The notes under the pieces: generated by a model
The model's database searches: none
Told to the model about the DNA's origin: nothing
The model's input: only the letters and a program-made list of their open reading frames with translations
NCBI GenBank assembly: GCA_001414485.1
Contig: LLEY01000012.1
Coordinates: 558,001-622,000 of the forward strand
Direction of reading: 5' to 3'
Length of the DNA: 64,000 nt
Source of the DNA: Calycina herbarum
Lineage: Eukaryota; Ascomycota; Leotiomycetes; Helotiales; Pezizellaceae
Part shown: positions 1 through 12,394 of the stretch, in pieces
Layout of the letters: every line of letters starts with the position of its first letter
Numbering within the stretch: the stretch's first letter is position 1
Made by a program: the position numbers and the translations under genes

Positions 1-355
1 GATATATAATCCTAAGGATCTTATTACAGTTATATCACGTGACTCGGTTAGAACGGTCAGGTGATAGAGTCTAGTTTTAAGGAGCCCTGGAAATAGAGTT
101 AGACTCTATCTTTAGGACTTCTGCTAAGTAGAACTCTAATATAAACGAAGGTTCTATATAAGACTAGTACGTCTGCTATTAGATAGAAGCTTTATACTTA
201 ACTTTAGTTATTAATCTTATTATCTTATTTAATATCTTTAATATAAGTAACGAGTTCACTTCTAAGTAAATAACCCGGCGTATCTGTGCTTCTTATCTAT
301 ATACTAACCTTCGAGACTTAGTTATCTTTGTTTAGTTCGTTTGAGTTTCGTTATA
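1..355 (+). repeat. G1 family LTR, left end cut by the window
   Basis: This is the reverse complement of the LTR that recurs at 25377, 31664, 39179, 48848, 50377 and 57526. Its right edge reads GTTTCGTTATA, the RIP-altered complement of the LTR terminus TGTAACGAAAC. It is followed by CTACC (356-360), a candidate target duplication whose partner lies off the window. The central part, with its GAGTC/GACTC motifs, resembles the LTR of E5 (57526-57988) more than those of E1 or E6. About 100 bp of the LTR is missing on the left. In the coding direction of the family this would be the 3' LTR of a plus-strand element, or a solo LTR. It interrupts the reverse transcriptase of LINE-1. Confidence 0.85.
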
Positions 356-2445
356 CTACCTGCTCTATAAGAGCCTTAATATTCCCTGCCTTTAAGAGCT
401 TAAAAGCAAGTAATCTAATATCGTCTATATAACTAAATCTCTATAAAACTAGAAGAGAGCTAACCTCTAAGCTAAAGAGAGGCTAGATAGAAAGTATAAA
501 GAGAATAGACGAGATAGGCGAGTCTTAAGAAAGCCTATATTAAAGCGAGGTAGAAGCTCCTATTTCCTTATCTAGTTTTACTTTTACTAGTCTATTAGTT
601 AAGAAAGAGGTAGTCTATTTAATAAAGTAATCCAGCTAATCTTACTCTCTTAGCCTTTTAATTAAGTAACTAGGAAGTACTACGTCAAAGGTCTTTTTAA
701 TATCAAGTATAAGAAGAGAGGCTTCCTATTTATCTATAAGAGCTAACTTAATATCGAAGGTAAGGCAGGTAGTAAGGTCTATAGTAGCTCTTAAGAGAAG
801 AGTCTTAAACTGGTTTTACTCTAGAATAGAGTACTTAATAGCTATCTAAGAAGCTCTCTTTATAAGAAGCCTTTTAAGCCTCTTTCTAAGAACTAAGAGT
901 AAGATGATTAGGCGATATACTTAGAGAGACGACTTATCTTTCTTATTAGGCTTTAGAATAATAGCGATAATAGTAGTATAAAAGATCTTTAGATAGAAAC
1001 CTGCCTCTATATAGCCTTTAAATAAGGAGAGGATAAGATATAAGATCTATAGCTAGGCTACTTTAAGGACTTCTGTTACTAGCTCGTCTTCTTCTAGTAT
1101 AGTAGAAGCTTTTCTAAGGATCGATTCCTTAACCTCGCGTAGCGTAAGGACTGCCTAAGGAAGAGACTAAGTAGAGATAATTAGAGTATTAAATAGAATA
1201 TCCCCGACTTCGGCCTTGTTTATAAGTAGCTTTTATACTAGGATCTTCTGCTTTTCTTAAGTAGAGAAGCCTAGTTAGCCTACCGAGTCTCTTAGAGGAG
1301 GAGACTTATAGATTCTAGTACTCTAGTACTACTTATAGATTTTAAATATATCTTTACTCTTCGTAGCTTTGTCGACTAGGGTATAGAAGTGTTCTCTCTT
1401 TGCCTTCCGGATTTCCTACCTTAGATTCTTACGAAGAGTCTTTAAAGCTCGTACGCTTGTATTAAGCCTTTATACCTGCCTTACCTCGGTGGCCGCTGTC
1501 TAGTACTCCTTATTCTACTAGAGGTGTCCGAACCCGTGTCTAAGCCCTCGCTTAGCGCTGCTAAGATATACGCTATATACGCTCTTAGTAATAAATCCTA
1601 CTAGAGCCTCTAGCGAGTCCGAGTTCAGTTACTCTATAAGTTCGTAAAGCTATTAAGTTTTAAGCTTTTCTTAAAGAGTTGTCTTAAAGGTTTTAATATT
1701 AAGAGAGCTAAGCTTAAGAGAGGGGTTCTTTATAGTTAAGTTTCCTACGTATAGAAGTCGAGTAAGAAGTAGGAAGTAGTTAGAGCTACACTTAAATATA
1801 AGGTTAACCTTAGTAGTAGCCCCTCTTTAGTAGAGGTTATTAGAGTAGAAGGCTAGGTTAAGGGTGTTACCAAGGTTATAGGTTCGCGTACTAGAAGAGG
1901 TAGAGAGCTATAGCCCTCTATCCTCTATCTAGTTAATAAGCGGAGAGGACTGTGTACTTTCCTACTCTAGGAAGTCCGGCTGCCAGAGTTAGCTCTTTAG
2001 GTTAAAGTCGCTAGCTATTAGAGTATTAGTTATAAAGATATATACTAAGCTAAGAATATAGTTAACAGCCTCTCCTGCTCTCTTAGTATCTAGAGAGGTG
2101 TTATATACGTTAAGTATATAAAGCGGAGAGCCTTAAGAGAAAGTAATCTCGATATAAATAAGGTCTTAGTATTTAAGTAAGAGTATAGTCGGTGATTATT
2201 AACTTAAGAGAATCCTCGCTCTCTTTTATATAAAAGTAAGAAATCTAGGAGAGTTAACATTCTAGTTATATATAGATGTAAAGCAGGTATAGTTTAAGTG
2301 TCGTCTTATAATTTAACAGTTAATCTCCTTCTAGTAGATATATAGTTCTTAGATAAGAACTATATCTATTTATCTAGAGTAGGCTAGTTAGAGTACTAGC
2401 TCTTAGTACTTACTAGACTTATATATATTAATTTATAAGACTTAA
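356..2445 (-). pseudogene. LINE-1 ORF2: endonuclease and partial reverse transcriptase
   Basis: The minus strand from about 2440 begins an apurinic-type endonuclease (QIDIVLIQEPYIY-like, then a DFNL motif near 1990-2020 equivalent to GDLN). RT motifs follow: KPNKKDKSS near 940-970 and the FDVVLPS core near 665-690. Endonuclease nicks target DNA and RT copies the element RNA into it. The YADD catalytic box and RNase H would lie to the left of 356, where the G1 LTR interrupts. Many in-frame TAG/TAA codons make it non-functional. Confidence 0.75.
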
Positions 2446-2449
2446 AAGC

Positions 2450-4090
2450 AGTGTTGCTTAAAAGGTTCTCGTCTACTTATAGAGGAGAGGGGTAAGAGTC
2501 TAGGCTCCCTAGTTAAGAAGAGGGGTTCGAAAGCGAGGAAGAGGCGCTTGTAGAAGCCTCTTAGTTATAGTAAGTTCGAGAGAAGAGTAGGAGTAGTAGG
2601 GCAGCTTATTTCAGTATCTACGTTACTATAGAGCGAGTCCTCCTCTTTTCTTAGGCGAATCTCGTTATATACTTATTATATAGATCTCTTATTCTCTATT
2701 AAAGGCGGGGGTCTAGAGGCTTTTAGCCGGAGTTAGCACGCGGGGTTGTCTAAGACGTAAGAGCTGTTATAGTATAGGTATTTTAATTTATATTAAAAGT
2801 ACTTTATATACCTTAGGTAGAAGGCTTCTAAGTGTTTTATACTACTATATAGACAGCATCGTTGATTTTTGCCGCAGTTCCGTAAGTTATACTACTTCTA
2901 GTACTTTAAGTACTGAATTATAGTAGAGACTTTAGAGAGACGCTTAAGAAAGGCTCTACTACCTAGGAGTAACGTTATATCTAGGATAGTAGAAGGACCT
3001 CTTACGTCCTCTTTCTTAAAGAAGGCGATCTAGGTAGTATAAAACAGCTCGTTTGAGAGAGAGCTAGTAGCTATGTTAACTTCTGTAGGTACTATTCTAA
3101 TTCGTTCCTTTATTATTATAGCTACTACTTCGGCTGTAGTAGGGATAAGAGTTAAAAGAATCGCTCCTTCTTTGCTAATCTAGACAGTTTCTATACTTCG
3201 AGGTATACCTGTTATATAGTATACTATCTAGTCTTATAAGACCTCTATTTTAGCTGTAGTAAATAGGGTTTAGATATAGACTCTCTTTGTTATTAAAAGA
3301 GTATTTAGAGCTTCTTTGTCTTTAGAGACAATAGCGAAACTAGATTTAACCGAGAGTACTTTTTATACTAGCTCTTTATAGTCTATTTTTAGGTTATAAA
3401 GTGTAAGGAAGATAGCTTAGGCGGAGTAGTTCCTATTAGAAGAGTCTTAGAGCAGTCGGACAAAGACTCTAAGGTTAGATTTAGCTAGTGTTCTCTTATT
3501 CTTTTATAGCTTAAAAGCGGCGGAAGAGAGAGGTAATATAGTTGTTATTGTTATTATTATTATACTTATAGCTTTAGCTTTGTTTTTAGGCGTTAAGGCA
3601 TTTCTTATAGTCTATATATATAAAATTTTCCTTACAGAGCCTAGAGAGGAGAAGGGAGTCGACGAGGGCGTAGGGGCGTCCCTATACTCTAAGTGAGTAT
3701 TAAGGGCTAAAGGAAGTGGAGGTAAGGTCTCTTTAGTAAATGCCTAGTAGAAAGAAAGGCTGAGGTCGGCTACTTAAGTATAAAAGACTCGAAGGAAGAG
3801 CAAGAGTTCCAGAGAGGCACTATCGAGAGCAGTGCTAAGGTAGTGGTCTATAGCTTCTCTAATCTCTCTAAAGAAGGTTTAGGCTATAGCTCCACGTTTA
3901 AGAGCTCTGGTGGTCTTAGAGACGAAGTGTTATTAGATGTTCAAGATAGAGAGAATCGAGCGAACCTCTCTCCTTCTTATACCCCTTCCTAGAGGCGTAG
4001 GCGAGGACGGAGGCTCTTCTAAGAGAGACTCTATAGAAGGAATTTAGCTTATTAAGCGGAAGCAAGAGAGATTAAGCTTTTTAGAATAAA
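2450..4090 (-). pseudogene. LINE-1 ORF1 (gag-like, zinc-knuckle) remnant
   Basis: The minus-strand frames between about 3350 and 2750 read as a nucleic-acid-binding ORF1. A stretch resembling VPTEVNIATSSLSNELFY is followed by cysteine-rich knuckles (RNCGKNQRCCLYSS, with several Cys already turned to Tyr), about 2950-2750. A charged, low-complexity tail follows up to the endonuclease start. Such proteins coat LINE RNA in the ribonucleoprotein particle. Stops from CAG/CAA/TGG changes occur throughout, so no protein can be made. The N-terminal limit near 4090 is where the similarity changes to LINE-2. The true start codon is not identifiable. Confidence 0.6.
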
Positions 4091-4109
4091 AATTTCAATC
4101 TACGAAAAA

Positions 4110-6923
4110 AGGTAAACAGTGCCGTCTATATAGTACTACTTAATACTCTAAAGACTTTCACTCTACGTGTTTAAGATATATATAGTATAAGCTAAAGTGC
4201 TTATATTATAGTAGACCTTACGTCTTAGACGACCTAGGGTATTAGCTTAGACTAAGGAACTTAGAGACACGCCTCTTAACCGAGAATAAGAGAACTATTT
4301 AGTAAGTATATAATAAAATAAGAATAAGAAGGGAGAAAGACTCCTCTTATAGTAGCCGAGACATAGAAGCTCCAGCTACCCTATAACCTAGAGTAGATAG
4401 CTCTTCTAACTCGACTACCTTACTTACTTCGCCTGCCTTATCTACCTCGCCTACCTTACCTTCCTTACCTCTCTCGCCTCTCCTGCCTACCTCGCCTACC
4501 TCGCCTATATCGCCTATCTTACTATCCTAAGAAGATGATTTTAATACCTCTATAGACACTCTTATAGAAGAGGCTCTCGACGACCTCTCTATTTAAAGAA
4601 CCTAAGGAAATACTATTATAGTTTCTCTATAAGTAGATAAGAGCTTACTAAAAACCACTGTCTCTAAGTTCTATAGATTAACGTTTATAAGTCTAGCAAG
4701 TACTAGGAGCTAATTCTTTAACTAGCTTACTCTAGATAAGTCGACACAGTCCTTATCTAGGAACCGTATATATACTAGAGAGAGATTAGCTATTAGATTA
4801 TAAGACGCTACCTAAATTATACCTACTTTATACCTATATATAACTAGAACGATAACCCTTCTAGAGTGCTTATATTTATACGAAAAGGAGTAGGGATTCT
4901 CTTAAGTTAATAAACACTGATTATACCCTCGCTTAAATACTAAGACCTTGTTTATATCGAGATTACACTCTTCTAAGGCCTTCTGTTATATATTCTTAAC
5001 GTATATAACGCCTCTCTAGGCGCTAAGAGCGCTAGAGAGGCTATTAACCTCGTTCTTTACTTATAATATATTACTATAACAAATACTCTTATAGTCGGCG
5101 ACTTAAACCTAAAAAGCTAGCTCTAGTAACCGGATTTCCTTAGATAGGAAAGTATATAAGCCTTCTTACTTATCAACTAGATAGAGGATAGAGAGCTACA
5201 ACTCTCTACTCTTTCTAGGACGTAAACGTATAACCTCGGCAATACCCTCGACCTTGCCTTTTACTCGAGTAACCTCTACTAAAGAGGGGCGTCTACTAAG
5301 ATAGACCTTATCTTTAAGTATAGCTCTAACTACCTCTTACTTCTTACCTAGCTTCTATATATAGGAAATCTAATAGAGAAGGATCTACCTTTGAAACTTA
5401 GTACTCTTAATATTAAAACCTTTGAGACTACTCTCTAAAGTAAGCTTGAAACGTAATAGCTATACGAACTTATATAACAACTAAATACGGAATCGCTAGA
5501 GGCTCTAGTAGGATTTATCACCGAGAGCGTATATAGCGCGTACCTCTATAGTGCTAAGCGAGGTCTTAGACATAGATTTAGACACCTCTAGTAGAATAAG
5601 GAATACTAGACAGCAGCTACCGAGGTAAGGCAAGTATAAAGGCTTAACATAAGCTCTTAAGTCTTGAAGTCTCTTTATAGGAGTCTAAGACAGGAAATCT
5701 AGAAGGTAAAGAGAGAACACTTCTATAACTTAATTAATAAAGCTACGAAGAGCAAAGACGTCTTTAAGATTTACAAGTAGTACTAGAGTACTAGAATATA
5801 TAAGTCTCCTCTCTTAAGAGACACGGCAGGTTAGCTAGGCTTTACTACTTAGGAGAAGTAGAAGATCCTTATATAGAAGCTGCTTATAAACAAGGCCGAA
5901 GTTGAGAATATACTATTTAATACCCTAACTACCTCTACTTAGGCTCTCCCGTAGATAGACCTTACTTTATATAAGGTTAAGGAATTAATCCTCGGTAAAG
6001 CTTTAACTATACTAAGAGAAGACAAGCTAGTAACAGAGGTCCTTAAAGTAGCCTAGCTATAGATCTCGAACCTTGTCTTCCTACTATTCAGAGGCTATAT
6101 AGAGACAGGCTTCTACTTAAAGATCTTCTAATCTACTATTATCGCTATTATCCTAAAACCTAATAAGAAAGACAAGTCCTTCTCTTAAGTATACTAGCTA
6201 ATTACTCTACTCTCGGTCTTTAGAAAAGGGCTTAAAAGGCTTCTTACTAAGCAAGTCTCTTAGATAGCTATTAAGTACTCTATTCTAGGGTAGAACTAGT
6301 TTAAGGCTCTTCTGCTAAGAGCTACTATTGACCTTACTACCTGTCTTACCTTCGATATTAAGTCAGCTCTTATAAACAAGTAGGAAGCCTCTCTTCTTAT
6401 ACTTAATATTAAGAGCGCCTTTGACGTAGTACTCCCTAGCCGTCTAATTAAAAGGTTAGGAGGGTAAGAATAGCTGTATTACTTTATAAAATAGGTCTTC
6501 TCTTTCTTAACTAATAGATTAGTAAAAGTAAAGCTTAATAAGGAAGTAGGCAACGCTACCCCGCTTTAGTATAGCCTTCTATAAGGCTCGCCTATCTCAC
6601 CGATCCTCTTTATACTTTATATCTAGCCTCTCTTTAGATTAGGAGTTAGCTCTCTTCTAGTAGTATAGAGATTTAGCTACGCTAACGACATTAGATTACT
6701 TACTTTCAGGCCTTTAAAAGTAGAGAATGTTAAGGACCTAGTAAAGCAGGTAGTAAGTATACTTAAGTAAGGCATAGACGAGGGTATTATCTTTAATACT
6801 AAAAAATCAGAACTTATCTACTTCTCTTATAAAAGAAAATAAAGAGAGAGAGATATCTAGCCCCCCTCTGCTATTATAGTTAAAGGAAAGACAATAGAGC
6901 CTATATAGAAACTCTAGTAGCTT
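4110..6923 (+). pseudogene. LINE-2 ORF1 tail, endonuclease and reverse transcriptase
   Basis: Zinc-knuckle remnants at 4115-4230 (CLYYSRPYVLDDL, Cys to Tyr) are followed by a Ser/Thr/Pro-rich linker at 4400-4540. The endonuclease starts near 4600 and carries VGDLNLK at 5095-5115. RT follows, with LKPNKKDKSFS near 6150-6185, a conserved FDVVLPSRLIKRL stretch at 6420-6455 and the catalytic box YAND (YADD with Asp to Asn) at 6675-6690. Numerous TAG codons stand where Trp or Gln is expected. The frame continues at 12395 once the G2 element and one copy of AGTAT are set aside. Confidence 0.8.
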
Positions 6924-6928
6924 AGTAT

Positions 6929-7170
6929 TATCAAGGGTTACACCTATAGAGTAAGTCTTAGAGTACTCTAGCGACGTATTCACGTAGCCTCGCTTAGTAA
7001 CGCATAGACGTGACAGAACCTTCGAGAGTACTCTTGGCAGAACCCTCTAGAAAGAGCTAACTAAGTATATAAGTTAATAAGGACTCTGGCTTAGAAAGGA
7101 TAATCGAATCTTCTTATATATAGACAGCCTCTATAGTTCAATTTATTAGCACTTACTACAAGCTCTAATA
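6929..7170 (+). repeat. G2 5' LTR
   Basis: 242 bp, the same length as the 3' LTR and nearly identical to it. The differences seen are C/T or G/A (CACGTAGCC against CACGTGGCC near 6981; TTGGCAG against TTAGCAG near 7034). This fits a single insertion followed by RIP. It contains the sequence TACTCTCGAAGGTTCTG in complement. Confidence 0.93.
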
Positions 7171-7204
7171 TTAGATTTAATTCAAAAAGAACGAGTCTTT
7201 ATAA

Positions 7205-7349
7205 TAACACTAGAATATATTAGGCTATTTTAGTAACACTAGAATACAACAGGCCTTTATAGTAACACTAGAATATATTAGGCTATTTTAGTAACACTAG
7301 AATATATTAGACCTTTATAGTAATACTAGAACTTATAAGCTATTTCATA
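7205..7349 (+). repeat. Five tandem 29-bp repeats in the G2 leader
   Basis: Units begin at 7205, 7234, 7263, 7292 and 7321, each starting TAACACTAGAAT or a RIP variant and ending in a TTTTAG/TTATAG-like motif. They lie between the 5' LTR (with the primer-binding region) and the first gag similarity, in the untranslated leader. Spacing is exactly 29 bp in all four steps. They may be packaging or regulatory repeats of the element. The function is unknown. Confidence 0.85.
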
Positions 7350-7479
7350 GTATTTATAAAACTCACAGAAGATAAGAGATATATAAGAAGGTAGTATACT
7401 AAAAGAGCTACCTACTTAGTTTGTTTAGTATATTCAAAGTTAATAAAATCAATTAACAACTACTTAAGAGAACAAACGA

Positions 7480-10400
7480 CTATAGATTATAGAGAAGGAA
7501 ACAAAGACTAAGGAAGCTCGCTTATAAATAGTCTATAATAATAATAAACCTAGAAAGTCTCTTCCCCTACTACTGGAATTCTATAGAGACTTAGACAAGC
7601 TAGAAGCTTAGCTATAACAAGCATAAGCTAAAATCAAAGTCGACTACTACGAATATACTAAATACGTTAAGTTTTAGACACTTAACAGATCTTTACAGAG
7701 TAAGGCGCTTCGTAGAATAGAAGCATAGGTACGGGAACAGGGTAAGCTAGAGCTAGCCAATAGTAGTAACTTCTTAGATTAAGTAGAGTTTATATTTAAA
7801 GACCTATAAGCTAAGGAAAGAGTGTAACGAAAGCTAGAATCCTTCCGCTAGAGCTTAAGACTATTCTTAGAGATCTTTACAGAATAGCAAGCCCTACTTA
7901 TAAAGTCTAGAGAAGGATCTTAGCTGAATAACGTAAAAAAGGTGTCTCTTAACCGAATCCTTAGTAACGAGTTAGTTAAGGCAATGATTATAGTTCCTTC
8001 TTAACCTAACTTCGAGTCTTACTATTCTATTATTAAAGAAACGAACAACCGCTTAAAGGCTTATAAAGCTCGAATATTAAGATCTAAGGGCTAGACTCTC
8101 CTAGAAACACTATAAACCTCTTAGAAACGCTCGACGAATACTATATATTAGATAATAAATAGCAAACTCGCTAATAGACCGGAAGTTACCTATAAAGCAT
8201 TCGTAGAGGGTATAGATTAGGAACTAGCACCTACTAAAGTCTTAACAACTAGTACTAAGTATACTAAATAGGTGTTCTAGGAAGAACGAAGCAACTATGC
8301 CTATACTAGTCGCTGTCTTCGCTATAGAGCTACTAGTTATTTTGTCTAAGAATGTCTATATAGACTACTAAGGCAACCTATAACAGCGGATTCGGTCTGT
8401 AAACAGAAGGCAGAGGTTAAGGAAGTAGTACTAGAATTAGAAGAAGAAGATAGTAATATCTTCTCAGATTCGGAAAACTAGTAGCTTCTGTTAGAAAGCG
8501 TAGACAGGGACGACGAAGAGAGTTGTTAGTAATAGACACTTAAAGACATTTTAAGTAAGAATATATAGACGAAAAACCTCTTCTTATATCGGCTTTAGTA
8601 AATAGAGTAGCTACTTTACAAGCCTTAGTAGATTTAAGGTGTTTAGTCTATAAGATTATTTTAAACCGTTTTATCCGTCGCTATCAGCTCTCTTACGTAT
8701 AAATTAAACTAAGACACTTATAGTTAGTAGAAGGAGTCTTAGAAGATATAGTATCATAGGTTATTTCTTTTAACATAGATATTAGGAGACACTAGCAGCG
8801 ACAGGTGTATACCTGTATAGTCTATAGGATTAAAGGCTATAAAATAATTCTAGAGAAGTTATAGTTGCAAAAGAAGCGAGTATTACGTAGCTAAAGAATA
8901 CTTACTTTTCTAAGACTCTAGCTTAGAAGTCTACAGCGAACTAGAAGAAGACTCTTATAGTCATAGACTAGTAAGTACGTCTGTCTTTCGCTTTCTTATA
9001 AATCGAAAACAGAAGCTATAGGTCTTTATAACAAGCCTTATAGATATTATAAAAGCATTAGTAGAAAAGAAGTATATAGACCTACGGATAAAGCTACCTA
9101 GCTAGATTAGCCTAGAATTCTATCTAGTATTTAATAAGAAGGAAGCAAATAAGTTACTAGTATATTATAAAGGAATTAATCACAGTATTAAGCTCTTATA
9201 GACCGAAAACGGATTAGAAGAAACAGTCCCCTAAGGGCTACTCTATAACATATTATAAGACGAGCTATTAGTACTCTATAAAACTCTAATAGAGTTACTA
9301 GATAAGGAATTCATTCGAGTAAGCAACTCTCTAGTAGCTGCGCTAGTACTCTTCGTATAGAAGCTAGGAGAGAGTCTACGGTTCTATTATAACTACCGAG
9401 TACTAAATAAGTTAACCTGTAAGGACCGCTACCCTTTACCTTTAATCTAAGAGATACTTAACTAGATTAGGAAAGCTAAGTAGTTTATAAAAATAGATAT
9501 TATTACTGCCTTTTATAAGATATAGATTAAGAAAGGAGACGAGTAGAAAACGGCTTTCTAGACACGCTTTAGGCTTTTTAAATAGCTTATTACCCTCTTT
9601 AGACTTATAAATACTCTAAGTACTTTCTAGTAGTATATTAATCATACGCTTTAAGAGTTCTTAGACGACTTTGTCTTAGTATACGTCGACGATGTCTTAG
9701 TCTTCATAGACAGCATCTATAATTAGTACTACGAGCATGTCTATAAAGTAATATAAAGGCTTTAAGATACTAGGCTATAGCTTAATATTAATAAGTGCGA
9801 GTTTGAAGTATAGTCTACAAAGTACCTTAGGTTTATTATAGAAGCAGAGAAAGGTTTACAGATAGACCCGACTAAAATATAAGCTATTATAGATTAGAAA
9901 GCACTAATAACAGTAAAAGGCGTTCTTAGCTTTCTAGGTTTTATAAATTTCTATCAACGGTTTATTAAGGACTTTTTACAGATTATAGCTCCTTTCTACA
10001 GACTTATTAAAAAGAATATATCCTTCTAATAGATAGACGAAGCAAATAGAGCCTTCGAACAGTTAAAGCAGGCCTTTACAGAGGCCCTAGTACTAGCCCA
10101 GTTTGACCTAGATTATAAGACGGTCCTAGAGATAGACTCCTTTAGATATTACTTAGAAGGCGTGCTTTCTTAAGTAAAGAATAGCGTCTTACAGCTCGTA
10201 GCCTTCTTCTTAAAGAAACACGTACCTGCTGAATATAATTACCTAATATATAATAAAGAGTTATTAGCTATTATTCGTTACCTTAAGAAATAGAAAGCAG
10301 AGTTAAAAAGTATTAGGTAGTTTATAGTACTTATAGATTATAAGAATCTTAAGTACTTTATAACGGTCTATAAACTTTCTAAAAGACAGATGTAGTAGTA

Positions 10401-12125
10401 GTTAATACTTAGCAAATTTAACCTAATAATCTAATACTACCTAGGTAAAGAGAGAGAACTACTAGATATATTAATAAGGAGGGACTAGGACTTCCCAGAG
10501 AAGGGAGATAAACGTCTTAATTATAGAATAGTATAACTGATTCTAGACGTAATAATTTAAGGAAATACTATACAGCTAGCACTAGTGTTAGTAAACAGGA
10601 GGAGTTAAGTAAGCGACGTAGTAACATAGCAAGCGTTTATAGACTAACTACGGAACCTCTAGGAAGAGAGAAAGGTATAGGACAAGGACTTCAGGCGTCT
10701 TATAGACACTGTCTACTAAGGTAATAGAGTGTTTCTAGTAGATCTTACTTCTCTAGTCAAAGTCTCTGTCTCTAACTGCTTAGTTAATAAGAACAGTGAT
10801 TTACAGTTTAGAGGCAGACTATAGGTCCCTGACTATAAGCTGCTATAGACTGTAATTATATAGGAACTCTATGATTCTACACTTACGAGCTATCCTAGCA
10901 AGAATAGGATAATTATAATAGTCTTAAGAGAGTTCTTCTAGCTAAACCTACAGACTATAGTTAAGTAGTTTATCTATAACTATAGAGTTTATAGACGTAC
11001 TAAGGTCTAAAGGGATTATAAACAAGGCCTACTTCGTCTATTACTAATTCCTAAGTAGTAATAGCAGGAGATCTCTATCGACTTTATTAGACTACTATTT
11101 ATAAGTAAAGGCTCTAATATAATAGCAGTGTTCACGGACCGTTTAGGCAAAGGGGTACTCCTTATAGCTTATAACTCGACTATATTATCAGAGGAATTTG
11201 CTCGCTTATTTATTACTACACACTATAGCTTATATAGACTACTAAGAGTAATAGTGTCTAATAGAGGCTCGTAATTCATTAGACAAGCATAGAAGACGCT
11301 TTGTAACTTCTTACGGATTAAACGACGGATCTCTATAGCTTTCTATCTATAAACTAACGGGTTAATAGAACGGGCAAATACTAAAGTCGAGACGCTTCTA
11401 TAGTAGTAGATTAATATAGCTTAGGACGACTAGGCCGACTAGCTACTAGTAGTATAGCTAGCTTTTAATAGACGGGATTTAATATTAACAGGTATAAGCC
11501 TCTTCTAACTTAGCCACGGCTATCCGTTATAGACTATCGACTCTTTAACAGACGTCGTAGCACCTGTAAACACAAAAACACTAATTCAAAAGAGCGAAGT
11601 AATAGTAGCAAAGATTAAGACTATTATAGAATAGGTATAATTATTAATAGTAAGAGTATAATAAGACTAGGAGACTTAAGCAAATCGTTTATAAAATACC
11701 GCTCCTACGTATAAGATTAGAGACAAGGTTTACTTAAGCTTACGGAATATACAGACAGACAGGGCTAGTAAGAAACTAGACGCTCGATCCGCTAAGTTCA
11801 TAGTTATCGAGGTTATTAGCCCGTCTATATATAGACTAGACACCCTGCCTAGTATCTATAATATCTTTAATATAGACTTATTAAAGCCAGCAGCTATAGA
11901 CTCGCTGCCTAGTTAAATTATAGACGATGATCAACTACCTATAATATTAGTAGACGATACTATAGAATAGTAAGTTAAAAGAATACTAGGTTAATAGCAA
12001 AAGAAGCTCCTAGGGAAAGGCTCTCGTACTCGACTCGAGTATAAGGTAAAATAGACAGAATACGTAAATCTAACATAGGAACCTGCTACTAAGTTAGAGG
12101 ATACAGTAGCTCTAGACACCTACCT
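7480..12125 (+). pseudogene. G2 gag-pol remnant with C-terminal chromodomain
   Basis: Gag occupies about 7480-8400, with a CCHC remnant at 8290-8365 (CLRYRATSYFVQECLY-like). The protease region follows near 8560-8700. RT is at about 9280-9900: NRYPLPLI at 9425-9450, KIDIITAFYKI at 9490-9525 and an intact YVDDVLVF at 9678-9705. RNase H is at 10030-10400. Integrase is at 10870-11480 with SIDFIRLL, VSNRGS (expected SDRGS, Asp to Asn) and GLIERAN carrying the Glu. GPY/F follows with LPSIYNIFNIDLLKP at 11850-11890. The chromodomain is at about 11960-12105, with EYKVK(W)TEYVNLT(W)EPA where both Trp codons are now TAG. No frame is open. Confidence 0.9.
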
Positions 12126-12147
12126 TCAAGAGTAGGGAGAGGGGTAA

Positions 12148-12389
12148 TATTAAGAGTTACACTCGTAGAGTAAGTCTTAGAGTACTCTAGCGACGTATTC
12201 ACGTGGCCTCGCTTAGTAACGCATAGACGTGACAGAACCTTCGAGAGTACTCTTAGCAGAACCCTCTAGAAAGAGCTAACTAAGTATATAAGTTAACAAG
12301 GACTCTGGCTTAGAAAGAACAATCGAATCTTCTTATATATAGACAGCCTCTATAGTTCAATTCATTAGCACTTACTACAAGCTCTGACA
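12148..12389 (+). repeat. G2 3' LTR
   Basis: 242 bp, ending TGACA and followed by AGTAT, the second copy of the target duplication. The upstream purine tract at 12129-12147 is the likely polypurine primer for plus-strand synthesis. Confidence 0.93.
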
Positions 12390-12394
12390 AGTAT

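Larger units (their letters stand above)
356..4090 (-). mobile_element. LINE-1: RIP-degraded non-LTR retrotransposon
   Basis: A Tad1-like two-ORF LINE on the minus strand. Reading leftward from about 4090 it shows an ORF1 with zinc-knuckle remnants, an endonuclease domain from about 2440, and a reverse transcriptase that runs into the G1 LTR at 355. Stops interrupt every frame. The sequence matches LINE-2 (4100 onward) in inverted orientation: for example 2140-2200 here is the complement of about 4870-4970 there. The 3' part (the rest of the RT and RNase H) is displaced beyond the LTR, off the window. Subfamily assignment is by domain order and motif only. Confidence 0.8.
6929..12389 (+). mobile_element. 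G2: complete Ty3/gypsy chromovirus, RIP-degraded
   Basis: A 5461-bp element with two 242-bp LTRs (6929-7170 and 12148-12389), flanked by the perfect 5-bp duplication AGTAT (6924-6928 and 12390-12394). The termini are TATC...AATA on the left and TATT...GACA on the right, both derivable from TG...CA by C-to-T/G-to-A change. Internal order is gag with CCHC, protease, RT, RNase H, integrase, GPY/F, chromodomain, which is the Ty3/gypsy chromovirus order. A purine-rich tract at 12129-12147 precedes the 3' LTR. It sits in the RT of LINE-2. Stops throughout show that it is dead. Confidence 0.93.

Noticed and set aside
7205..7349. Possible CRISPR-like array
   Set aside because: The repeats are directly adjacent with no spacers, lie in a eukaryotic retrotransposon leader, and there are no cas genes.
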